The notes below the pieces were generated by a model. That model was not told where the DNA came from. It saw only the letters and a program-made list of their open reading frames with translations, and made no database searches. A DNA stretch of 16,147 nucleotides from assembly GCF_021107415.1 (NCBI RefSeq), contig NZ_JAIOSW010000156.1, positions 1-16,147 of the forward strand, written 5' to 3'. Origin of the DNA: Desulfobacula sp. GTDB taxonomy: Bacteria > Desulfobacterota > Desulfobacteria > Desulfobacterales > Desulfobacteraceae. The first letter of the stretch is position 1. The number at the start of each line of letters is the position of its first letter. The position numbers were made by a program, and so were the translations under genes. Positions 6,626-13,295 of this stretch are shown piece by piece.

Positions 6626-8028
6626 CAGGGTGTGTTTACCCCTCGAAATTCATTGGCTTCTATATGGGACTCTTTCATAAGCCGATGGAGGTATTGTCTT
6701 TGTATTCCGGCAATTTCAGCTGCCTTGCTGATGTTTCCATCATTTTCCTTTAATAGTTCCCTGATATAGTGTTCATGGAAAAGCCGGATGGTCTCTTCTT
6801 TGGCATCTTTGAAATTCATCATGGTTTTTCCCCTGTTTAACTCGGGCATGAGGCACTCTGCCGGGCTGGAAAGCCCAAGATCAGGGAGGGTCAGTGTATC
6901 ACCGGTACAAAAGATGATACCCCTTTCAATAATATTTTCAAGTTCCCGTACATTGCCTGGATATTCCCTGGCTGTCAGGGCCTGTAGAGCGGATGGGGTT
7001 ATCCCCTTGATCTGTTTTTCGTTTAATACACAATATTTGTTGAGAAAATAATAGCTGAGAAGGGGAATATCCTCGGCTCTCCTCCTTAAAGGTGGTATTT
7101 CCATACGGATGACGTTCAGGCGGTAAAACAGATCCTCCCGGAATGTATTTTCCCTGATGGCCTGCTCAAGGTTTTTGTTTGTGGCCGCAATGAACCTGAT
7201 ATCGGCCTTTTGGGTTATAACGCTTCCTACAGGTCTGTATTCCCCCTCTTGAAGCAGCCTGAGAATCTTTGTCTGGAGGCCGGGCGTCAGGTCTCCGATT
7301 TCATCCAGAAAAAGAGTGCCTTTGTCTGCCTCTTCAACCAGCCCCTTTTTATCTGTGACTGCGCCTGTAAATGCACCCTTTACATGTCCGAACAGCTCGC
7401 TTTCGATCATATTTTCCATTATTGCCCCGCAGTTCAGGACAACGAGTTTTTTTGATTTTCTGCTGCTGTTTTGGTGGATAGCCCTGGCCACAAGCTCTTT
7501 GCCCGTTCCGCTGGGGCCGGTTATGAGGACGGTTCCGGACGTGGGAGCCGCCTTTCGAATACGGTCGAAAATTTTTGCCATTGCAGGGGTGGACCCGATG
7601 ATGGAAAGATCGTTCATCTTCTGGAGTGCTTTGCGCAATTTTTTGTTTTCCCTGATGATCCTTTGCCAGTTCATGACCTTGTCAAGGGTTATCAGGAGCC
7701 TTTCCCTGCGGAAAGGTTTTGTCAGATAGTCGTCAGCTCCCTTTTGTGTGGCTTCCACCGCAGTTTCTATGGTGGCATAGGCTGTGAGGATAATGACCGA
7801 TACATCGGAACGGATCTCCTGTATCTTTTCCATCAGGCTGATCCCTGACATCTCCGGCATTTTAAGGTCTGTCATTACGAGATCAAAATCTTCTTTCCTG
7901 AAAATTTTAATTGCTTTTTCAGGATTACTTTCCGTAACTATCTTATAATGGGTATCTTCTGAAATAATCCTGTCCAGCAATGTCAGCATGTCTTTTTCGT
8001 CGTCAACAATTAAAATACGTCCGTTCAT
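6625..8028 (-). CDS. NtrC-family sigma-54-dependent response regulator
   Basis: This 467-residue protein has the full three-domain layout. The receiver domain (about 1-120) carries the phospho-acceptor D54 in MTDLKMPEMSG and the conserved K104. The AAA+ domain (about 143-370) carries Walker A GPSGTGKE at 171-178, the sigma-54 contact loop GAFTGA at 218-223, Walker B LFLDEIGD at 239-246 and the sensor motif YPGNVREL at 356-363. A Fis-type helix-turn-helix occupies about 432-452 (NISKAAEIAGIQRQYLHRLM). All key residues are intact. It should activate transcription from sigma-54 promoters when phosphorylated by the kinase encoded 9 nt upstream. Its most likely targets are the candidate sigma-54 promoters at 6452-6467 and, more weakly, 10390-10405, which is inference. 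AAGGAG for this gene overlaps the kinase stop codon, suggesting translational coupling. Confidence 0.96.
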   Translation of the reverse strand: MNGRILIVDDEKDMLTLLDRIISEDTHYKIVTESNPEKAIKIFRKEDFDLVMTDLKMPEMSGISLMEKIQEIRSDVSVIILTAYATIETAVEATQKGADDYLTKPFRRERLLITLDKVMNWQRIIRENKKLRKALQKMNDLSIIGSTPAMAKIFDRIRKAAPTSGTVLITGPSGTGKELVARAIHQNSSRKSKKLVVLNCGAIMENMIESELFGHVKGAFTGAVTDKKGLVEEADKGTLFLDEIGDLTPGLQTKILRLLQEGEYRPVGSVITQKADIRFIAATNKNLEQAIRENTFREDLFYRLNVIRMEIPPLRRRAEDIPLLSYYFLNKYCVLNEKQIKGITPSALQALTAREYPGNVRELENIIERGIIFCTGDTLTLPDLGLSSPAECLMPELNRGKTMMNFKDAKEETIRLFHEHYIRELLKENDGNISKAAEIAGIQRQYLHRLMKESHIEANEFRGVNTP

Positions 8029-8037
8029 TTTATCTCC

Positions 8038-10185
8038 TTATGATACCACCATCAGTTTGACGGTAAAGATTGTACCACCGGATGCAGTATTAGAGGAAGA
8101 CTGTTTCCGGGTTTCACACTCCATGATTCCGCCAAAACCGGTAATGATGCCGTAACTCACAAAAAGTCCAAGCCCTGTTCCCCTGCCATCGGGCTTGGTG
8201 GTAAAAAAAGGTTCGAATATATGGTCAATATCCTTGTCTTCTATTGCAATACCTTCATCCTGGAACTGTACTGCGGCCATGTGAAGATGAGTGTCCATAA
8301 ACGTCCGGATTATCAGTTTCCCGCCTTGGGGCATGGCATCGGCAGCGTTATTTATCAGGTTGAGGAAAACCTGCTGTAGTTTTCTGGAATCGCCTTTTAT
8401 GAGCCCAAGTGTGTCTGAAAATTCCCTGGACAAAGACAGGCCCTCTTTTTTAAAGCGGTGCTTTACTATTTTGATAGCGGCTTCAAGGCAGAGGTTCAAA
8501 TCGGTGTGGTGGTGACCATTATCTTCTCCCGTGCGTACGAAACCCAGAAGATTTTCCACAATCTCTTTGCAATGAAGTCCCTGGCGTTCTATTATTTTAA
8601 GGTCTTCATAATCCTGGGATGATTTGTCTTTTTTCCGCAGCATAAGGTCGCTGAACCCCAGGATAACCCCGAGTGGATTGTTGATTTCATGGGCAACCCC
8701 TGCTGCCAGTGTGCCAAGTGATGCCAGTTTTTCAGTGTGGATAAGGTGGCGTTCGAGTTTTTTGTCTTCGGTTATGTCCCTTGCAATGCAGAGTACGGAG
8801 TTTACATCTCCTTTTTCGTTCCAGATGGGCACCATATTGGCGTCTAAGTATATCTGCTTTCCATCAAGGTCAAGTCCGGATTCCTGGCGGATACTTTTTT
8901 GGGTTTCAAAAACCGTTCGGATAAGCTGTTGTAGTCTTTTGCTCATTTTTTTTGGAAATATTGACGGCAGCTTTTTTCCTATATGATCTCCGGCGCTGTA
9001 TTTAAAAAACTTTAAAGTAAAGCTGTTCATGGACAAAAATCTGCCCTTTGAGTCCACGGTGAATATAAAGTCTTCAGCACTTTCCACAAGGGAACGGTAT
9101 TTTGCTTCGGATTTTATAAGTTCCCTGGTCTGCCTGTTGACCTCATCCTCCATATGCCGGGACCATCTTACTTCAAAAAACATGATGACAGAAGCACCTG
9201 CTATAATTATGAATATTGCGGCCAGCTGCACCCAAAACTGATGCATGTATTTATCCCTTACACCGGCCTCTATTTCGGAAACAGGCGCCACAACCGCTAT
9301 GGACCACTTCTGGGTCGGGGTTTTTGAAATCGCTACAGGTGTGTATGCAATCAGTTTTTCCATCCTGCCTGTCAGTCCCCTGTGCCATCCTGAAATATAC
9401 CATCCTGTTCCTTCGCGGCCCGTCAGCATTTCATCTTTCTGTATCTTGTTTATCTCCACAAAAGAGATGTTTTGAGATTTTTCTTTTCTTGCCAGGAAAG
9501 CATTTTTGCCTATGTATGAACTGTCCGGATGAAAAAGAAAGCGGCCAGTATTGTCGATGATCCATGCATACCCTGTCCGGCCGGACCTGATATTTTTAAG
9601 GTAGGGGGCCAGGAACCATGAAATATTGACATGGCAATAGATCATTTTAGAACCGCCTGCACCAACGGGGGAGGCTATGATTATAAATATTCCGGAAGAT
9701 GTGATTTGCGGGTCTGAGATTCTCACTTGGTTTTTTCTCTCTACATCAAGATCAAAGGGAAGGGGCAGGGTTTCTTCAAGGGGCGAACAAGAGATTTTTT
9801 TGCGAAAGGGGTGGCCGGAATAAACGATTCCGGCAGCCATGTCATGAAATTCGATTCTGCTGACCCCCCATTCAATGACACGGGCCAGGGTTGCCTTCAT
9901 CGCCCTGTCAGGATCTTCATTCTTTTCCAGTTCATTGGAAAGAATTTTTATCTCCTTATCTAAAAAGGAGAATTCCCTTTCAATAAAGTTTTTTATGTTA
10001 TGCGCAATAACCATCTGTTCTTCATTGAACTGCTTGCGCACGATCTTGCTCATCTCCCTGATGGACCACTGGGACATAACCGCACTTGCCGCCACAAAGA
10101 TGAGCACTGTAAGGACCATAATGATGATAATGCTTTTTTCCGTTCCCGGTCGCTGGTGTTTGTTGGAGGGTTTTGTGGGATTCAA
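8038..10185 (-). CDS. Cache-PAS sensor histidine kinase
   Basis: This 715-residue membrane kinase has a first membrane helix at about 18-36, a large periplasmic region (about 40-315) that looks like a double Cache sensor, a second helix at about 319-337, a PAS domain at about 360-475, the H-box VAHEINNPLG with phospho-acceptor H499, an N-box at 610-617 (LINNAADA) and G2 GRGTGLGL at 667-674. The G1 motif reads DEGIAI at 643-648, with Ala where the second glycine is usual. No in-frame ATG exists before the first membrane helix; the open frame begins after a TAA at 10201-10203, so the start is probably TTG at 10185, with AAAGGA about 11 nt upstream. It is the cognate partner of the NtrC-type regulator, judged by adjacency. 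Confidence 0.93.
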   Translation of the reverse strand: MNPTKPSNKHQRPGTEKSIIIIMVLTVLIFVAASAVMSQWSIREMSKIVRKQFNEEQMVIAHNIKNFIEREFSFLDKEIKILSNELEKNEDPDRAMKATLARVIEWGVSRIEFHDMAAGIVYSGHPFRKKISCSPLEETLPLPFDLDVERKNQVRISDPQITSSGIFIIIASPVGAGGSKMIYCHVNISWFLAPYLKNIRSGRTGYAWIIDNTGRFLFHPDSSYIGKNAFLARKEKSQNISFVEINKIQKDEMLTGREGTGWYISGWHRGLTGRMEKLIAYTPVAISKTPTQKWSIAVVAPVSEIEAGVRDKYMHQFWVQLAAIFIIIAGASVIMFFEVRWSRHMEDEVNRQTRELIKSEAKYRSLVESAEDFIFTVDSKGRFLSMNSFTLKFFKYSAGDHIGKKLPSIFPKKMSKRLQQLIRTVFETQKSIRQESGLDLDGKQIYLDANMVPIWNEKGDVNSVLCIARDITEDKKLERHLIHTEKLASLGTLAAGVAHEINNPLGVILGFSDLMLRKKDKSSQDYEDLKIIERQGLHCKEIVENLLGFVRTGEDNGHHHTDLNLCLEAAIKIVKHRFKKEGLSLSREFSDTLGLIKGDSRKLQQVFLNLINNAADAMPQGGKLIIRTFMDTHLHMAAVQFQDEGIAIEDKDIDHIFEPFFTTKPDGRGTGLGLFVSYGIITGFGGIMECETRKQSSSNTASGGTIFTVKLMVVS

Positions 10186-10244
10186 TTTCGAATCAATCCT
10201 TTAGCGGTTATGCGTCAGTTGATTATATAGTTCCAATGAATTTG

Positions 10245-10274
10245 ACCATAGGATAGAAACCTGGTTTTTGTCAA
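10245..10274 (-). promoter_or_regulatory. candidate sigma-70 promoter for the kinase-regulator operon
   Basis: On the minus strand a perfect -35 TTGACA (10274-10269) is followed after 18 bp by TATGGT (10250-10245). A TATAAT hexamer further downstream at 10227-10222 is an alternative -10 without a good -35. The leader to the TTG start would be about 50 nt. Confidence 0.5.
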
Positions 10275-10280
10275 TTTTTT

Positions 10281-10293
10281 TTACAAAGTGTAA
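10281..10293. repeat. short inverted repeat TTACA-AAG-TGTAA, possible operator
   Basis: Two perfect 5-bp arms separated by 3 bp lie just upstream of the -35 of the kinase promoter, in the divergent intergenic region. The position suits a regulator site, but the motif is short and AT-rich. Confidence 0.3.
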
Positions 10294-10345
10294 GAAAATT
10301 TTTTGCATATTTATTTTTTCAAATTCCTTCTGTCTGGAAAATAAC

Positions 10346-10359
10346 AGGGGAGCTCCCTT
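10346..10359. repeat. palindrome AGGGGAGCTCCCTT in the divergent intergenic region
   Basis: The core GGGAGCTCCC (10348-10357) is a perfect 10-bp palindrome, extended by one G-T and one A-T pair. It stands out as GC-rich in an AT-rich region about 100 bp upstream of the fatty acid synthase gene, and could be a regulator site. Confidence 0.35.
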
Positions 10360-10389
10360 GGAGTGCCTTTTTTAATTAACATATACAGA

Positions 10390-10405
10390 TGGCATGAATT
10401 TTGAA
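10390..10405 (+). promoter_or_regulatory. weak sigma-54-like promoter upstream of the cyclopropane synthase gene
   Basis: TGGCATGAATTTTGAA matches the -24/-12 layout with exact GG-N10 spacing, but the -12 element has GA instead of GC. It lies about 50 bp before the ATG at 10455. The spacing is right and the -12 match is poor, so it is only a candidate. Confidence 0.3.
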
Positions 10406-10454
10406 TTTCAATAATTTAAATTATTTATTTTGTACAAAGAATGAGGACAATTAC

Positions 10455-11594
10455 ATGAAAGAGTTAAAAGCAAAAAAAAATGCCCGGGATATCCTGAGTA
10501 CTTTAGATATCCGGATTAACGAAAACAGGCCCTGGGATATCCAGGTACATAATCCCAATTTTTATGAACGGGTCTTCTCAGGAGGTTCCATTGCTCTGGG
10601 GGAAACATACATGTCCGGCTGGTGGGATTGTGAAGCCCTTGATCAGTTCTTTCAAAGAATCTTGGAAGCCCGGTTAGACAGGAAAGTAAAAATAAATGTA
10701 GTACGATTCCTCTGGGGTAAGCTCAAGGCGAAAGTAGTAAATGTTCAAAACAGATCACAAGCATATGTAATTGGTAAACACCATTATGATATCGGCAATG
10801 ATCTTTTTTCTATTATGCTGGACAAAGGGAGAAATTATTCTTGCGGTTATTGGAAAACAGCGAAAACACTTGATGAAGCCCAGCAAGCCAAGTTGAAATT
10901 AATTTGTCAAAAAATAGGGTTGCAGCCGGGCATGAAGGTTTTGGATATCGGGTGTGGCTGGGGTGGTTTTGCAAAATATGCAGCTCAAAAATATAGCGTA
11001 AGTGTACATGGCATAACAGTGTCCCGGGAACAGGTAAAATATGCAAATAAATTCTACCAGGGGCTTGATGTTAAAATTGAGCTAAAGGATTATCGGGATC
11101 TTAAAGAAAAATTTGACCGCATTGTGTCGATAGGGATGTTCGAACATGTGGGTTACAGGAACTACAGGGCTTTTATGAAAGTTGTCCACCGATGTTTAAA
11201 ATTGGATGGCCTTTTTTTGTTGCATACAATAGCTGGAAACCGTTCTGTGAATTCAACAGATCCGTGGATTAATAAGTATATTTTCCCAAATTCAATGCTG
11301 CCGTCGGCAAAACAAATCACCTCGGCAGCAGAGGGATTGTTTGTGCTTGAGGATTGGCATAGCTTTGGGCAATATTATGATCAAACCTTGATGGCCTGGT
11401 ACAACAATTTTACAAAAGATTGGAGCAAACTCAAAGCGGCATATGATGAAAGGTTTTACCGTATGTGGACCTATTATATTCTTTCATGTGCAGGTAGTTT
11501 CAGATCAAGAAGGAATCAATTGTGGCAGATTATGTTTTCGAAAAAAGGGATAAAAGGAGATCCCCGGTATATTCGTGTCGGCAATATTAAATAA
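10455..11594 (+). CDS. cfa: cyclopropane-fatty-acyl-phospholipid synthase
   Basis: This 379-residue SAM-dependent enzyme methylenates the double bonds of membrane lipid acyl chains, a known response to stationary phase, acid or solvent stress. The SAM-binding motif VLDIGCGWGG is at 162-171, followed by MFEHVG at 228-233. Residues corresponding to the E. coli active-site and bicarbonate ligands are all present at a constant offset of 9: C130 (YSCGYW), E230, H257 (LLHTIA) and Y308. The C-terminal CAGSFRSRRNQLWQ pattern is also typical. I chose ATG 10455 because GAGGA lies 7 nt upstream; an in-frame TTG at 10401 is inside the candidate promoter. Length is close to that of E. coli Cfa. It is transcribed divergently from the sensor kinase and followed 33 nt later by a small Arg-rich gene. 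Confidence 0.95.
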   Translation: MKELKAKKNARDILSTLDIRINENRPWDIQVHNPNFYERVFSGGSIALGETYMSGWWDCEALDQFFQRILEARLDRKVKINVVRFLWGKLKAKVVNVQNRSQAYVIGKHHYDIGNDLFSIMLDKGRNYSCGYWKTAKTLDEAQQAKLKLICQKIGLQPGMKVLDIGCGWGGFAKYAAQKYSVSVHGITVSREQVKYANKFYQGLDVKIELKDYRDLKEKFDRIVSIGMFEHVGYRNYRAFMKVVHRCLKLDGLFLLHTIAGNRSVNSTDPWINKYIFPNSMLPSAKQITSAAEGLFVLEDWHSFGQYYDQTLMAWYNNFTKDWSKLKAAYDERFYRMWTYYILSCAGSFRSRRNQLWQIMFSKKGIKGDPRYIRVGNIK

Positions 11595-11627
11595 TTATAA
11601 ATAAAATATTCCAGGGAGAAAGGTGGA

Positions 11628-11851
11628 ATGCTATCAAAAAAGAATATATAAAACGATCTGTAATAGATCGAAGGTCGTATTTGGATAGGCGAACATTTAA
11701 TTTTGGCCCTGAATATCCAGATAAAGAGCGAAGAATGGGACAAGGCAGGAGGCAAGGCTGGGAAAAAAGATATGAATGGGAATCGATAGATCGGTTGAGC
11801 AGCTTTTCCATACATTTTAAAATTCCTCAACCATACAAATCGCTATCATAG
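11628..11851 (+). CDS. small Arg-rich protein, readable only with a -1 shift at A_AAA_AAG
   Basis: ATG 11628 has GGGAG 9 nt upstream but reads only seven codons (MLSKKNI) before TAA. Those codons contain A_AAA_AAG (11636-11642) in the exact phase of the dnaX-type -1 slippery heptamer. A -1 shift joins MLSKK to an open frame ending at TAG 11849-11851, giving a 74-residue protein. That frame has a clear composition: paired arginines in IDRRSYLDRR, a middle KERRMGQGRR and a C-terminal WEKRYEWESIDRLSSF. It has no standard start codon of its own. The sequence may be recoded, may carry a one-base deletion in the A tract (seven A would be in frame), or may hold an assembly error. The function is unknown; RR-rich small proteins of this look are known to me only as uncharacterised. 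Confidence 0.5.
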
Positions 11852-12073
11852 CAAGTAATGTATCATGTGTTTGCGACACGCACGCACATAAGAATAACGA
11901 TATTTTTAAAATTAATATCCTTGCTTGATTTGTATATTTTTTTTAAAAGTGATATTATATTTTTTGTTAAATATATCTGAACAATAGCCTGAATAAATTT
12001 TTCCTTTTCTCCTGACTTGTTGGAAAAACAGCATCATTTTTTGTTAATAAAAAATTATTACGAGGATTTTTTT
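11852..12073 (+). other. AT-rich leader region with a candidate sigma-70 promoter
   Basis: Before the HAD-GH65 gene, TTGTAT (11930-11935) and TATTAT (11953-11958) are spaced by 17 bp and could be a sigma-70 promoter with a leader of about 110 nt. A small AT inverted repeat GATATT/AATATC spans 11899-11919. No convincing gene or intrinsic terminator was found. Confidence 0.3.
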
Positions 12074-13252
12074 ATGGCAACCCGGAAACAAATAATTAAT
12101 CCTGAATTGTTTGATGCTGTCCTGTTTGATCTGGACGGTGTGGTCACCAGAACAGCAGATACCCATGCAAGTGCCTGGAAAAAGCTTTTTGATGAATATT
12201 TGGAAAAAAAGGGCGACATTGATGGTTATGTACCCTTTGATCTTTTGGATGACTATATAAAATATGTGGATGGAAAACCTCGTTATAAAGGAGTTAAAGC
12301 GTTTATTGCCTCTCGCAGCATTGATATTCCCTATGGGTCTGTTCATGATGCTCCTGATAAGGAAACCATTTGCGGGCTGGGCAATAGAAAAAATCAAATT
12401 TTTTCTGATTTATTAAAAAAAGAGGGTGTGAAGGTTTATGAGTCCACTATTGATCTTATTAAACAATTAAGAAAAAATGGGTTTAAAACAGCCATTGTCA
12501 GTTCCAGCAAAAACTGCAGGCAAGTTCTTAAGGCGGCAGATATTGAAATTTTATTTGATACCAGAGTTGATGGTGTCGTATCCGAGAGTCTTGGCCTTAC
12601 CGGCAAGCCTGAACCGGATATTTTTCTGGAAGCAGCCAAAAGACTGGATACGGATGTGAATAGGTGTGTGGTGGTGGAGGATGCCTTATCCGGTGTAGCG
12701 GCAGGAAAAAAAGGTGGTTTTGGAATGATTATCGGTGTTAACCGTACAAACCAGGCAGATCAGGCCCAAAATCTTAAACAAAAAGGAGCCCACCTGGTAG
12801 TTAACGATCTTTGTGAAATCAAGGCAGGTGTGTTGGCAAAAAGTTTTTCCCATGATCTAATATCGCCTGATCTGGAGAAAGGAAGCAGTTGGACCCAGAT
12901 ATATACAGGGTTTGACCCTGAAGATGAAGGACGAAGGGAAACACTGTGTGCCCTGGGAAACGGTTATTTTGTTACCCGGGGCGCAGCGCCCGGGGCAAAG
13001 GATGATGATGTGCATTACCCCGGCACCTATCTTGCCGGAGGATATAACCGGCTCAAAACAAAAATTGCCGGCAGAATCGTTGAGAATGAAGATCTGGTCA
13101 ATATCCCCAACTGGCTCTGTCTTAATTTTCGTATCCCCGGAGAAGCGTGGTTCCGCTTAAAAGATGTAAAGATTTTTTTATATAGACAGGTTCTGAACAT
13201 AAAAAAAGGGGTTCTTACCCGCATCATAAAGTTTCGCGATAAAAAAAAATAG
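12074..13252 (+). CDS. HAD beta-phosphoglucomutase-like domain plus start of GH65 domain (5' part of a frame-split fusion)
   Basis: ATG 12074 has GAGGA 7 nt upstream; an in-frame TTG at 12017 has no site. The first roughly 250 of 392 residues are a HAD hydrolase of the beta-phosphoglucomutase group: FDLDGVVT with nucleophile D19 and acid/base D21, AIVSSSKN, GKPEPDIF and VVVEDALSG. Residues about 265 onward (WTQIYTGFDPEDEGRRETLC, then ALGNGYFVTRGA) begin the N-terminal domain of glycoside hydrolase family 65. The frame stops at TAG 13250 right after a run of nine A (13241-13249). Skipping one A continues smoothly into the next open frame (FRDKK then NRETRICQHSFVHGEQMHRA). Without the shift this product would be the HAD enzyme with an incomplete GH65 tail. 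Confidence 0.88.
   Translation: MATRKQIINPELFDAVLFDLDGVVTRTADTHASAWKKLFDEYLEKKGDIDGYVPFDLLDDYIKYVDGKPRYKGVKAFIASRSIDIPYGSVHDAPDKETICGLGNRKNQIFSDLLKKEGVKVYESTIDLIKQLRKNGFKTAIVSSSKNCRQVLKAADIEILFDTRVDGVVSESLGLTGKPEPDIFLEAAKRLDTDVNRCVVVEDALSGVAAGKKGGFGMIIGVNRTNQADQAQNLKQKGAHLVVNDLCEIKAGVLAKSFSHDLISPDLEKGSSWTQIYTGFDPEDEGRRETLCALGNGYFVTRGAAPGAKDDDVHYPGTYLAGGYNRLKTKIAGRIVENEDLVNIPNWLCLNFRIPGEAWFRLKDVKIFLYRQVLNIKKGVLTRIIKFRDKKK
13241..13249 (+). other. A9 tract at the frame break of the HAD-GH65 gene
   Basis: Nine A follow a GAT codon and precede TAG. With eight A (or eleven) the two halves form one 1076-residue protein that reads without a gap through the conserved GH65 N-terminal region. Runs this long are prone to RNA polymerase slippage and also to sequencing and assembly errors. 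Confidence 0.85.
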
Positions 13253-13295
13253 AGAAACCAGAATTTGTCAACACTCATTTGTCCATGGAGAGCAG

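Noticed and set aside
11516..11830. Minus-strand open frame of about 100 codons opposite the small Arg-rich gene
   Set aside because: It overlaps the cfa end, has low-complexity hydrophobic content and no clear ribosome site; the plus-strand frame has the composed sequence.
11858..11980. Short plus-strand frame of about 40 codons starting ATGTATCATGTG
   Set aside because: No ribosome binding site and an AT-driven Ile/Phe/Leu-rich composition.
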